Positions 27,525 to 36,402 of a stretch of 51,731 nt of DNA are shown piece by piece. This DNA is from Flavobacteriaceae bacterium UBA3159 (GTDB taxonomy: Bacteria; Bacteroidota; Bacteroidia; Flavobacteriales; Flavobacteriaceae). Below the pieces are notes generated by a model. It was not told the DNA's origin and made no database searches. It worked only from the letters and a program-made list of their open reading frames with translations. The DNA lies in contig DEYL01000057.1 of the NCBI GenBank assembly GCA_002364535.1, positions 6,788 to 58,518 on the forward strand, in the 5' to 3' direction. Position 1 is the stretch's first letter; the number at the start of each line of letters is the position of its first letter. Both the position numbers and the translations under genes were made by a program.

Positions 27525-27548
27525 AGCACGGTCATTAAAGCGACCGCT
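27525..27548. promoter_or_regulatory. Hairpin upstream of the CAPAR sulfatase
   Basis: AGCaCGGTC (27525-27533) pairs with GACCGCT (27542-27548) with one bulged base. The arm is GC-rich in an AT-rich gap, 45 bases upstream of the minus-strand sulfatase start. No T run follows on either strand, so it is more likely an operator or leader hairpin than a terminator. It could be chance. Confidence 0.3.
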
Positions 27549-27644
27549 GAATAAGGAATAAATAAATATCCAAAAATTAAGGCATTGGAGTTTATATTAT
27601 TCCTACAATTTAACTTTTTTTCTCTAATTGATAAAGGATATTTA

Positions 27645-28073
27645 TCACTCCCCTAACACAGTTATTACCAAATTTCTTTCTCCTCCATGGTTTCTGTGTT
27701 CGCAGAGATAAATTCCTTGCCAAGTCCCCAACAACAGTCGGCCGTTTTGGATGGGAATATTGACATTACTTCCCAAAAGACTACTTTTGATATGAGAGGT
27801 CATATCGTCCGGCCCTTCGAAGGTGTGAAGAAAATAATTTGCCGACTCGGGCACCATTACATTGAAATGGTTCTCAAAATCTTGTCTAACGGTTGGATCG
27901 GCATTTTCGTTTAGGGTCAAACTGGCTGAAGTATGTTTGATAAACACATTCAACATCCCACTTTTCTTGGGCAATTCTTCACTTATATATCCGGTGATCA
28001 GGTGAAAGCCCCGAGGAAAGGGAGGAAGGCTAATTTCTTTTTGAAAAATCATGTTCCCTATTTTATGTTTCAA
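27645..28073 (-). CDS. yjbQ: YjbQ/UPF0047 family protein
   Basis: A 142-residue cytoplasmic protein with the full UPF0047 signature: IKHTSASLTLNENADPTVRQ in the first half, HIKSSLLGSNVNIPIQNGRL and GTWQGIYLCEHRNHGG in the second. The family forms small trimers; E. coli YjbQ has weak thiamine-phosphate synthase activity, but the true role is unsettled. The start could instead be Met8 (MIFQKEISL), which matches the usual N-terminus better. It is a single gene on the minus strand, with no obvious link to the surrounding sulfatases. Confidence 0.9.
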   Translation of the reverse strand: MKHKIGNMIFQKEISLPPFPRGFHLITGYISEELPKKSGMLNVFIKHTSASLTLNENADPTVRQDFENHFNVMVPESANYFLHTFEGPDDMTSHIKSSLLGSNVNIPIQNGRLLLGTWQGIYLCEHRNHGGERNLVITVLGE

Positions 28074-28187
28074 TGTTATTAAATAATGGTTTTCTTAAAG
28101 ATACCCATTTGTCTGATTTTAAAGGCAAGCTTAAAACCTTCGACCTAAAAAAATATATGTAATTTTGGGTATCAATGTTTCCAAATA

Positions 28188-29912
28188 ATGAAAAATGATA
28201 TAAATGGTCGAAGGAATTTTATCAAAAATTCAGGATTGGCTTTTAGTTTAATGGCCCTCAATAGTAACTTCTTAATGACTAATGAGGTTGATGTAATAGG
28301 TGACGAACTATTAAAAAAACTCTCCTCTTTCAATGATGGTATCATTGAGTCCTTGTTATTAAAACAGATCAGTGATCCTGATAGCCGTTGGGATGGTGGA
28401 GTAAAAGACATCTACGAGGTACCCCATGCACATGCAACAATGAATTTTGTGATCAAGCTTTCCAGCGCCTATGCATCCCCATTTTCAAAGTTCTATCTTT
28501 CAGATAGATTACGAAAAGTAATGACAAAAGCGATGAGGTGTATTGTTGAAGTTCAACACGAAGACGGTACCATTGATTTGCACAGTACCAATTTTCACTC
28601 TACCCCGGATACCGCTTTTTTTGTCAACTATCTTAGTCCTGTATATATAATTTTAAAAAATTTAAAACAAGCTCGATTGGGCAATCTAATTTCCTATTTT
28701 GAAATTTTCTTAAAAAAAACATCCAAATGTCTTTTGGCTGGAGGTGCCCATACGGCCAACCATCGATGGGTCATCTGCTCTGCCTTGGCAAGAATTAACT
28801 CATTTTTCCCCTCCAATGCATTGATTGATAGAATTGATGTATGGTTAAAAGAGGGTATTGATCTCGATCCCGACGGGCAGTACACCGAAAGAAGTGTGGG
28901 GTCTTACTCACCAGTTTGCGATGAAATGTTTATTACCATGGGGCGTTTGCTGAATCGAAATGACTTACTCGATGTAGCGCGTAAAAATCTCGATATGACG
29001 CTTTATTATATTCAGCCCGGAGGAGAAGTATTGACAGATGCCAGTGGCAGGCAGGACAGTGACAAAATTAGTGATGTGGCAGGGTACTACTATAGCTATC
29101 TGTACTTTTCCTATAGAGACAAAAACCCTGTCTATGCAGCCGTTTGTGATTTTATCGAAAATCATTTAACCCATAAATTAATACCTTTTATCCCCTATCT
29201 TTTAGAGGATAAATCTTTCAGAAAAAAACGGATTTCGGCAACACAATTTCCCGACCGATATTTCAAACGATTCAAACATTCAGGAGTTTTTAGAATCAGA
29301 CAATCCAGCTTTGATGTCTCAATCATCGAGAACAATCCCACTTTTTTATCCTTGATCAAGGGGTCGACTGTCCTACAGTCCATGAGATTGGGTTCAACTT
29401 TTTTTGGATCGAGGGGGCAGTTTACGGCAGAAAATGTCGAAGTCAATAACAATCAGATCATACTTACCAAATCCGTAAAGCACGGTTATTTTCAGCCTTT
29501 TCCTTTGGATAAAATTATTGGAGATGGGGTTTACAGTAAAATGCCCCGTGCGGAAAGGACATTGTCGGAGCCACAAGTCATTCACTATAAAATAACCATC
29601 ACCACGCTTGATCAAAAAATTCAAGTGGCTGTTGAAGTGAACGGAACAGCGCATATACTGGTTTCTTTAGAAATGAATTTTAGAAAGGGAGGTAAACTCT
29701 CCGGAGTCATTTCGGATCAAAATAGGTCAGATTCGTATTTTTTAAAAGAAGGATGGGGAACTTATACAAAAGATGACAGTGTCATTACCTTCGGTCCCGG
29801 AAAAATTGAGCATCAGTGGGGAACCATGAGAGGAATGCACGAAAAACCCTATGGAAATACAGTTTATATCAACGGGCATACCCCCTTTAAACATCTCCTT
29901 GAAATTAATTAA
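28188..29912 (+). CDS. TAT-type secreted protein, candidate (alpha/alpha)6 polysaccharide lyase
   Basis: A 574-residue protein whose N-terminus (GRRNFIKNSGLAFSLMALNS) is a TAT-like export signal. Residues about 40-350 are helical with motif-rich turns as in (alpha/alpha)6-toroid enzymes: VPHAHATMNFV, FHSTPDTAFFVNY, GGAHTANHRWVICSALARI, DPDGQYTERSVGSYSPVCDE and DASGRQD. Residues about 370-574 are beta-rich, as in the sandwich that follows the toroid in heparinase- and chondroitinase-type lyases. The conserved His, Arg, Tyr and Glu in these turns would suit a lyase active site. I cannot match it to a named PL or GH family. The start of the downstream diesterase overlaps or abuts its 3' end, so the two are likely co-transcribed. 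Confidence 0.55.
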   Translation: MKNDINGRRNFIKNSGLAFSLMALNSNFLMTNEVDVIGDELLKKLSSFNDGIIESLLLKQISDPDSRWDGGVKDIYEVPHAHATMNFVIKLSSAYASPFSKFYLSDRLRKVMTKAMRCIVEVQHEDGTIDLHSTNFHSTPDTAFFVNYLSPVYIILKNLKQARLGNLISYFEIFLKKTSKCLLAGGAHTANHRWVICSALARINSFFPSNALIDRIDVWLKEGIDLDPDGQYTERSVGSYSPVCDEMFITMGRLLNRNDLLDVARKNLDMTLYYIQPGGEVLTDASGRQDSDKISDVAGYYYSYLYFSYRDKNPVYAAVCDFIENHLTHKLIPFIPYLLEDKSFRKKRISATQFPDRYFKRFKHSGVFRIRQSSFDVSIIENNPTFLSLIKGSTVLQSMRLGSTFFGSRGQFTAENVEVNNNQIILTKSVKHGYFQPFPLDKIIGDGVYSKMPRAERTLSEPQVIHYKITITTLDQKIQVAVEVNGTAHILVSLEMNFRKGGKLSGVISDQNRSDSYFLKEGWGTYTKDDSVITFGPGKIEHQWGTMRGMHEKPYGNTVYINGHTPFKHLLEIN

Positions 29913-29928
29913 GTTGAATCACATTAAA

Positions 29929-30735
29929 ATGTCAAATAGAAAATCATTATCCCATCCTATTTTTTTTTATAAAATCAAATTCTTGTGTTTAATCATTATT
30001 TTAAATATGAACTTACAATGCACTCATCCAAGTAGGCCGATCATCATCGGACACCGCGGTGCCAAAGGTCATGTAGCTGAAAACACCCTTCCCTCTATTG
30101 CCAGGGCCATGGAATTAGGAGTTGACGGAATTGAGATCGATATATTCCTTTGTAAATCTGGTGAACTGGTGGTTTTTCATGACAAAAAACTGGACCGATT
30201 AACCAATGCCAAGGGCTACATCGAAAGCCTGGAATACGATTCGATAAATAAAATAAGCGTTTTGGGAGAATACAAGATCCCCACCCTTGAGGAAGTGTTG
30301 GAATTAATCGATGGAAAAGTATTTTTAAATATTGAATTAAAAGGCGGTGGAACAGCACAACCCACCCATAAAATTTTGACCCCCCTTTTAGAGCAAAAAA
30401 AATGGACGGCAGACCAATTCATCATATCGAGTTTTGACTGGGAAGAACTCAAACACTTTTATCGATTGAATCAAGAGGTTCCAATAGCCTTGCTGACCGG
30501 TGATGATCCTTTGGATGCATTGCCTATTGCCCGGGAAGTGAATGCTCAAGCCATCAATCCGGATTTCAAATCCTTGAATGAAATAAATGTCAAGAAAATA
30601 CAGCACGCAGGGTATAAGGTTTTTCCCTACACCATCAATGATCCAAAGAATATTGAAAAAATGTTGACCTTAGAGGTAGATGGGATCATCACAGATTATC
30701 CAGAGCGGGTAAAAGATGCTTTACCTCCAAACTAG
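29929..30735 (+). CDS. Glycerophosphodiester phosphodiesterase lipoprotein
   Basis: GDPD-type TIM-barrel enzyme that splits glycerophosphodiesters into glycerol-3-phosphate and an alcohol. I start it at the ATG at 29929 (268 aa): it lies just after the upstream stop and gives a hydrophobic signal ending in NLQC (Cys31). An earlier in-frame ATG at 29851 would overlap the previous gene and spoil the signal. HRGAKGHVAENT (His42) and ELGVDGIEIDI, then VFHDKKLDRLTN and FLNIELKG, carry the catalytic His pair and the metal-binding Glu/Asp. Its stop overlaps the stop of the convergent glycerol facilitator gene in a shared CTAG. It fits functionally with the neighbouring glp operon. Confidence 0.9.
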   Translation: MSNRKSLSHPIFFYKIKFLCLIIILNMNLQCTHPSRPIIIGHRGAKGHVAENTLPSIARAMELGVDGIEIDIFLCKSGELVVFHDKKLDRLTNAKGYIESLEYDSINKISVLGEYKIPTLEEVLELIDGKVFLNIELKGGGTAQPTHKILTPLLEQKKWTADQFIISSFDWEELKHFYRLNQEVPIALLTGDDPLDALPIAREVNAQAINPDFKSLNEINVKKIQHAGYKVFPYTINDPKNIEKMLTLEVDGIITDYPERVKDALPPN

Positions 30736-31472
30736 ATAAGCAAAGTGTAGGCAAATCCAGCCAAAGCACCTCCTGCTAACGGTCCCAAAACAGGAATCCA
30801 AGCATAAGACCAATCGGCATCTTTGTTTTTTCTGGGCAACATCTGATACATTAATCTGGGGCCAAAATCCCGCGCAGGATTAATGGCGTAACCTGTTGTT
30901 CCTCCCAATGCTATACCGATCACCCACACCAAAATGGCTACCGGCAATGCTTGCAAGGCACCCAAACCAAAATTCTCTACGACAATACCTTCGATTTCTA
31001 TATTTGGAGCTGCGATGAACATTACCCCAAAAACCAAAACAAAAGTACCGATGAATTCACTAAAAAAATTGTTTTTAAAATTTCTGATTGCAGGGCCGGT
31101 ACAAAAAGTACTGCGAACCACTCCCTCGTCTTCGGTAAGACGGTAATGATCAATATAGATCAGATAACATACCCAACCGCCCATCATGGCCCCCAAAATT
31201 TGGGCAATGATATAGCCCGGAACCAAAGTCCAAGAAAACTTTCCTGCAACAGCCAAACCAACGGTAACGGCAGGATTGAGGTGTGCTCCACTGAATTGAC
31301 CAGTAATGAAAACTCCAACAAAAACTGCAAAACCCCAGGCACTGGTAATTAAAACCCAGGGGCTCTGCCCTTCGGCAATCGTATTTTTAAGGCTTACATT
31401 GGCCACCACCCCGACACCCAATAAAAGAAGGAAAAAAGTGCCGATAAATTCGGCGATATAAGGATCAATCAT
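30732..31472 (-). CDS. glpF: Glycerol facilitator (aquaglyceroporin)
   Basis: A 246-residue MIP-family channel with six membrane helices and two half-helices. The first NPA box is HLNPAVTVG (66-68) and the second GYAINPARDFGPR (198-200). The Asp right after NPAR is the marker that separates glycerol facilitators from water-only aquaporins. It overlaps glpD by 4 bases (ATGA) and is the last gene of the minus-strand operon. The channel lets glycerol diffuse in for phosphorylation by GlpK. Confidence 0.93.
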   Translation of the reverse strand: MIDPYIAEFIGTFFLLLLGVGVVANVSLKNTIAEGQSPWVLITSAWGFAVFVGVFITGQFSGAHLNPAVTVGLAVAGKFSWTLVPGYIIAQILGAMMGGWVCYLIYIDHYRLTEDEGVVRSTFCTGPAIRNFKNNFFSEFIGTFVLVFGVMFIAAPNIEIEGIVVENFGLGALQALPVAILVWVIGIALGGTTGYAINPARDFGPRLMYQMLPRKNKDADWSYAWIPVLGPLAGGALAGFAYTLLI

Positions 31473-33019
31473 AATATATAGTTTTGTGTTATGGTTTTAA
31501 AATCTCTAAGTTCCTTAGTAATCCATTCATCATCTTTTTGAAGGGCAGTTGCCATAATCTCAGCCACTTCAGACGCGATTCTTAAGGTCTCTTTGGCATC
31601 CAAAAACAAACACCTGACCCTTCGTGCCAAGACATCTTCTATGTGAATGGCCATTTCATTTTCGACACTCCAAAGAATTAAATTTTTACTAATATAAAAT
31701 TTATCAGATAAGGAGTCATTGTCCCTAGGTTTTCCCATCGAAATGATCTTCTGTCGGTCAGCCCCATAAACATGAAGAGGGTCATTTATGTCAGTATTTT
31801 CATCATAGCCATGGAGCAATAGTTTTTTGGTTTTGCACTTTTGTTCCTTCAAGCCGGCCACCAGCGAAGCAGTGTTGATGGTATCTTCCCCCATTTTTCT
31901 GTAGGTGGTCCATTTCCCTCCCAAAACACTGATCAATCCACTGGTAGAAACATTAACCTTGTGGTGACGAGATACTTCTTTGGTTTGAGTAGAATCTCCC
32001 TGTTGAGCCGCCAGTGGTCTCAATCCGGCAAAAACACTTTTAACATCTTCTCGTTTAGGCTTCTTGGTCATATACTGTGAGGCATTGCTGAGAATAAAGG
32101 CAATCTCTTCCTCCAATGCTTTGGGTTCTTCATCCGCACGATCGATAGGTGTATCGGTCGTTCCCACCACCACATGATCGTGCCATGGTACAGCAAATAA
32201 AACCCTCCCATCACTGGTGTGAGGGATCATGATGGCATGGGGGCCATCCAAAAAGACCCTTTCTAATACCAAGTGAACCCCTTGACTAGGCCTGATTATG
32301 GGTCGAGCTCCCGGCTGATCCAGTTTAACGATCTTATCGCTGAATACCCCTGTAGCATTGATTACTACCTTGGTTTTTACAGTAAACTTTTCTCCCGATT
32401 CGCGATCCAAAACTTCTAAACCTGATATGAGATAGTTCTCTTTCAACAAACCCGTTACCTCAGAATAATTGATCAAGGTGGCCCCTAAATTGGTAGCAGT
32501 CAAAGCCAGGGTAATCGCCATCCTAGAATCATCAAATTGACCGTCGTGATATATGACGCCTCCTTTTAATCCGTCTTTTTTGACATTGTTGATCAGTTCA
32601 ATAGTTTCATCTTTGGTCAATAGTGTAGAGGGACCCAAACCCATCTTACCAGCCATCATGTCATAGACCTTAAGACCCAGGCCATAAAAAGGACTGTTCC
32701 ACCAGTCGTAGAATGGAATGACAAAACTCATGTCCTTGACCAGTTGAGGTGCATTTCGTTTCATGATCCCCCGCTCTTTTAAAGCTTCAATGACAAGGGA
32801 AATATCCCCATTCTGAAGGTAACGTACCCCACCGTGAACCAATTTTGTACTTCTCGATGAAGTTCCTTTGGCAAAATCATTTTTTTCGAGCAGTAGTGTT
32901 TTGTATCCTCTTTTTGCGGCATCAACTACGGCACCCAATCCGCTGGCACCTCCGCCAATAATGACAATATCCCACTGATCTTCCTTCCCGAGGGATTTTA
33001 TACTACTTATCCGATCCAT
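31469..33019 (-). CDS. glpD: Glycerol-3-phosphate dehydrogenase, aerobic type
   Basis: A 516-residue FAD enzyme that oxidises glycerol-3-phosphate to dihydroxyacetone phosphate at the inner membrane and passes electrons to quinone. IVIIGGGASGLGAVVDAAKRG binds FAD; NDFAKGTSSRSTKLVHGGVRY is the strongly conserved GlpD block, followed by FAGLRPLAA and GGKWTTYRKMGED. It sits between glpK (stop and start share one base) and glpF (4-base overlap), showing tight translational coupling. Confidence 0.95.
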   Translation of the reverse strand: MDRISSIKSLGKEDQWDIVIIGGGASGLGAVVDAAKRGYKTLLLEKNDFAKGTSSRSTKLVHGGVRYLQNGDISLVIEALKERGIMKRNAPQLVKDMSFVIPFYDWWNSPFYGLGLKVYDMMAGKMGLGPSTLLTKDETIELINNVKKDGLKGGVIYHDGQFDDSRMAITLALTATNLGATLINYSEVTGLLKENYLISGLEVLDRESGEKFTVKTKVVINATGVFSDKIVKLDQPGARPIIRPSQGVHLVLERVFLDGPHAIMIPHTSDGRVLFAVPWHDHVVVGTTDTPIDRADEEPKALEEEIAFILSNASQYMTKKPKREDVKSVFAGLRPLAAQQGDSTQTKEVSRHHKVNVSTSGLISVLGGKWTTYRKMGEDTINTASLVAGLKEQKCKTKKLLLHGYDENTDINDPLHVYGADRQKIISMGKPRDNDSLSDKFYISKNLILWSVENEMAIHIEDVLARRVRCLFLDAKETLRIASEVAEIMATALQKDDEWITKELRDFKTITQNYIL

Positions 33020-34500
33020 TATTTAGTAATAATTCTTGATACTCTATTTTCCCATAGGGAAATGGTTTTTTTTGTCCGTTGACTTTCAGCAGGTTTAAAA
33101 CATTGATCCTCCTCCCAAAGGTCTTTGAGCGCATCGACCGAGGGCCAAAAACCGGTGGCCAAGCCTGCCAAAAATGCAGCACCCAAAGCGGTGGTTTCGG
33201 TAACTTCAGGTCGAATCACAATGGCATTGATCAAATCGGCCTGAATTTGCATCAATAAATCATTATTACTGGCCCCACCATCAACTTTCAGACTCTTAAA
33301 ATCGACGCCTGCATCTTTTTGCATTTCAATAATAATATCCCTCGATCTAAGGGCAATGGCCTCTAAAGCTGCTCTGGCTATGTGTCCTTTATTGGTTCCT
33401 CGGGTAATTCCCATAATGGCTCCAGTGCTATGAGGATCCCAATATGGGGCACCCAAACCGGACAGGGCCGGAACAAATGTTACCCCTCCATTGTCTGAAA
33501 CAGATTCAGCCAAGGCTTCGATATCTGCAGAGGAAGCTATCATATGCAATTGATCCCTAAGCCATTGTACCAATGCTCCTGCCGTAAAAACACTGCCTTC
33601 TAAAGCGTAGGTAACCACACCGTCAATTTGCCAGGCAATGGTGGTCAACATTTTATTTTTTGAAGCTACAGCTTGTCCCCCTGTGTTCATAATACAAAAA
33701 CAACCCGTACCATAAGTATTTTTAACATCTCCCGGCTGAAGACACAATTGACCAAACAATGCAGCTTGCTGATCTCCGGCTATCCCTGCAATACTGATGG
33801 ATGTACCCAAAACAGAAGGTTTTGTAGTCCCAACGATCTCGGAAGAATTAACCACCTTGGGCAACATGGGTTTTGGAATATCCAATAGATCTAATAATTC
33901 CTGATCCCATTGATTTTCGTGAATGTTATAGATCATGGTGCGGCTGGCATTGGTTGCGTCAGTTACATGATTGGAGCCTCCGGTGAGTTTCCATATCAGC
34001 CAACTGTCCACCGTACCAAAAGCTAATTCCCCTTTTCGAGCACGATCCCTCAGGGCAGGGTCTTGATCCAAAATCCATTTGATTTTTGTCGCAGAAAAAT
34101 AAGCATCGACCACCAAACCTGTTTTTTGGGTAAAAACATCGGACTTGCCTTGAGCTGCAATTTCCTCGCAAATTTTAGCCGTACGGCGGTCCTGCCATAC
34201 AATAGCATTAAATACAGGAACTCCTGTGGCTCTGTCCCAAATAATGGTTGTTTCCCGTTGATTGGTAATTCCGATGGAATCAACCTGCTCAGCGGTGATG
34301 TCGGCCTTTTTTAAAACGTTTTTGACCGCATTGATTTGTGTCTCCCATATTTCTATGGGATTGTGTTCAACCCATCCCTTTTCGGGAAATATTTGGGTAA
34401 ACTCCTGTTGAGCTACCGCTACTTGATTTCCTTTTTGATTAAACAAAATGGCCCTGGAACTAGTAGTACCAGCATCCAGAGATAACACATAATTTTTCAT
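33019..34500 (-). CDS. glpK: Glycerol kinase
   Basis: A FGGY-family kinase that phosphorylates glycerol to glycerol-3-phosphate with ATP. I start it at the ATG ending at 34500, giving MKNYVLSLDAGTTSSRAIL and 493 aa, the usual GlpK length; an in-frame ATG 57 bases further upstream would add residues without homology and overlap the symporter gene. Signatures: DAGTTSSRAI, GWVEHNPIEIW, NAIVWQDRRT, GIAGDQQAALFGQ and DGGASNNDLLMQ. It follows the SSS symporter by 16 bases. Confidence 0.95.
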   Translation of the reverse strand: MKNYVLSLDAGTTSSRAILFNQKGNQVAVAQQEFTQIFPEKGWVEHNPIEIWETQINAVKNVLKKADITAEQVDSIGITNQRETTIIWDRATGVPVFNAIVWQDRRTAKICEEIAAQGKSDVFTQKTGLVVDAYFSATKIKWILDQDPALRDRARKGELAFGTVDSWLIWKLTGGSNHVTDATNASRTMIYNIHENQWDQELLDLLDIPKPMLPKVVNSSEIVGTTKPSVLGTSISIAGIAGDQQAALFGQLCLQPGDVKNTYGTGCFCIMNTGGQAVASKNKMLTTIAWQIDGVVTYALEGSVFTAGALVQWLRDQLHMIASSADIEALAESVSDNGGVTFVPALSGLGAPYWDPHSTGAIMGITRGTNKGHIARAALEAIALRSRDIIIEMQKDAGVDFKSLKVDGGASNNDLLMQIQADLINAIVIRPEVTETTALGAAFLAGLATGFWPSVDALKDLWEEDQCFKPAESQRTKKTISLWENRVSRIITK

Positions 34501-34516
34501 AAAAATAAATTTATAG

Positions 34517-36169
34517 TCATCCGGTAAAATATAATAAAACAGAAACCACCAACCCAATCAGAATGACGGATAAAATCAAATCAATTCTATTGAAAGAATT
34601 TTGATATTCCTCTTTCATTTCTGAGGTCATGGTTCCAAAAGATAAACCTTCGATTGTGGCATAATCTGGTATGGAGGTCAACAGGCTTACGGTCACACAC
34701 ATAAAGACCGAAAAAATAAACATAAAAATAGCCATGTGAGCAAAATTGATGGTTGCAAAAGCAAAAGCTACCCCTGAAACGCTTGCCCCGGATAGAATTT
34801 CTTCCTGAAAATAAATCTCACTTCCCAATCTCAATACAAGCAAGATCAATCCACTAATGAGCGTTGCAATCGCAGCATCAGAAGTCATTCTTTTCCAAAG
34901 GATTCCCAGAAGAAAAACAGCGGTTACCGGTGGAGCAATATAAGATTGAACATTTTGGAGGTATTGGTACATGAGCCCCCCTCCAATTTTTTCCATGATG
35001 GGGATCCAAATGATTCCCAAAATCACAATGATGGTAGTAGCAATTTTACCAATATTGATAAGAGATTTTTCGGACATATCGGGCTTAATTTTTTTGTAGA
35101 TATCTAGGGTGAAAATAGTAGAACAAGAATTAAAAACCGAAGCCAACGAACTCATCAAAGCAGCCATCAATCCACCCGCGACTAATCCTTTAAGCCCAAC
35201 AGGCAAAAGGGTTTTTACCAGCATTGGAAAAGCGCGATCTGCTCTCTCTACAACATAAACATCGGGTTGTTGAAGGGTCAAAGCAAAAGCAATAATTCCG
35301 GGTAAGAGGAAAATCAGAACGGGTAATAGTTTTAGATAGGCCCCAAAAATGGCCCCTCTTCTTGCAATAGTGATATTATTTGCGGCTAAAGTTCGTTGAA
35401 CAATATATTGGTCTGTACACCAATACCAAATTCCTACAATGGTACCACCAATCAAAAGTCCTGTCCAAGGAAAATTGGGATCAGAAATAGGCCGCCACAT
35501 ATTAAAATGATCTGGACTGACTGCTGTAATTGTCTCTCGTAATTGTCCCCAACCACCAACTTCATTAAGTCCCAAAATAGTGATGATCACCGAACCAAAA
35601 ATTAAAACAATGGTCTGCAGTGTTTCTGTATAGATGACCGCTTTTAATCCTCCAATGACAGTATAGACCCCGGTAAATATAACAATGCCTATAGCTCCAT
35701 ACCAAAATGGTATCCCTAACAATTCTGACACTACAATCCCTCCTGCGTAAATGGTGATCGAAACTTTGGTCAAGACATAGGCCAGCAAAGAAAAAACAGA
35801 AAGAAACCATCGGGAGCGGCTGTCAAATCTCCTTTCTAAAAACTCGGGAGTGGTAAAGGCACCGCTTCTTATGTAGAAAGGTAAAAACAACCAACCCAAA
35901 AGCAATACAATCCATGCATGTAATTCATAATGCGCCATGGGGGTTCCAGATTCAAAACCGGTACCTGCCAATCCAACTACATGCTCAGAGCCTATGTTGG
36001 AGGCAAAAATGGAGGCTCCAATTACGAACCATCCAACATTCCGCCCTGCCAAAAAATAGTCCTCGGTGTTTTTGTTTTTTTGAATAAAAACCCAAAAAGC
36101 AACGCCGACAAGGGCCAAGAAATAAAGCCCCAAAACGATCCAATCCAATTGTTGAAGAACTGATGTCAT
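34517..36169 (-). CDS. Sodium:solute symporter (SGLT-like)
   Basis: A 550-residue SSS-family transporter with about 13-14 membrane helices and the blocks NTEDYFLAGRNVGWFVIGASIFASNIGSEH and GLVAGGLMAALMSSLASVFNSCSTIFTLDIYKK, which carry the Na+-binding Ser/Thr residues. It most resembles sodium/sugar cotransporters. It is the first gene of the operon with glpK, glpD and glpF, so its substrate is probably linked to glycerol: glycerol itself, a glycerol glycoside, or a glycerol-containing product of the nearby secreted enzymes. The true substrate cannot be read from sequence. Confidence 0.88.
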   Translation of the reverse strand: MTSVLQQLDWIVLGLYFLALVGVAFWVFIQKNKNTEDYFLAGRNVGWFVIGASIFASNIGSEHVVGLAGTGFESGTPMAHYELHAWIVLLLGWLFLPFYIRSGAFTTPEFLERRFDSRSRWFLSVFSLLAYVLTKVSITIYAGGIVVSELLGIPFWYGAIGIVIFTGVYTVIGGLKAVIYTETLQTIVLIFGSVIITILGLNEVGGWGQLRETITAVSPDHFNMWRPISDPNFPWTGLLIGGTIVGIWYWCTDQYIVQRTLAANNITIARRGAIFGAYLKLLPVLIFLLPGIIAFALTLQQPDVYVVERADRAFPMLVKTLLPVGLKGLVAGGLMAALMSSLASVFNSCSTIFTLDIYKKIKPDMSEKSLINIGKIATTIIVILGIIWIPIMEKIGGGLMYQYLQNVQSYIAPPVTAVFLLGILWKRMTSDAAIATLISGLILLVLRLGSEIYFQEEILSGASVSGVAFAFATINFAHMAIFMFIFSVFMCVTVSLLTSIPDYATIEGLSFGTMTSEMKEEYQNSFNRIDLILSVILIGLVVSVLLYFTG

Positions 36170-36225
36170 AACTACTAAAATTTAATTTGGTAAAATTTTA
36201 ACCACGACAATATAATCAAAACTTA

Positions 36226-36292
36226 ACGCTATTTAAGACTTTTTAAAAGTTGAAAGACTTTAATTGTAAATTAATATTTACATACGCTATTT
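36226..36292. promoter_or_regulatory. Repeat and dyad between the glp and fucose operons
   Basis: The 233-base divergent region upstream of both the symporter-glp operon and the fucose operon contains ACGCTATTT twice (36226-36234 and 36284-36292, 58 bases apart, same orientation). Between them a 6-bp inverted repeat GTAAAT/ATTTAC with a 4-base centre lies at 36266-36281. This is the shape expected of operator sites, but no regulator gene is present to pair with it and AT-rich DNA gives such matches by chance. Confidence 0.35.
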
Positions 36293-36402
36293 TAAATTTA
36301 AATTATCATCTGATTTTAAACTGTAGATAAATATTTAATTATGGAATATTTCAATCCCAATCGATAGTTTAAAAATTTATATATTTAAAAAAAATCAACA
36401 CA

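Noticed and set aside
29851..29928. An earlier start for the glycerophosphodiesterase
   Set aside because: It would overlap the upstream gene by about 60 bases and place charged residues before the lipoprotein signal. The ATG at 29929 gives a proper signal.
34501..34557. An upstream in-frame start for glycerol kinase
   Set aside because: The extra residues have no family similarity and overlap the symporter gene. The start at 34500 gives the standard N-terminus and length.
31469..36169. A sulfoquinovosyl-glycerol pathway
   Set aside because: No GH31 sulfoquinovosidase or sulfo-glycolysis genes are present. Glycerol genes next to sulfatases alone do not support it.
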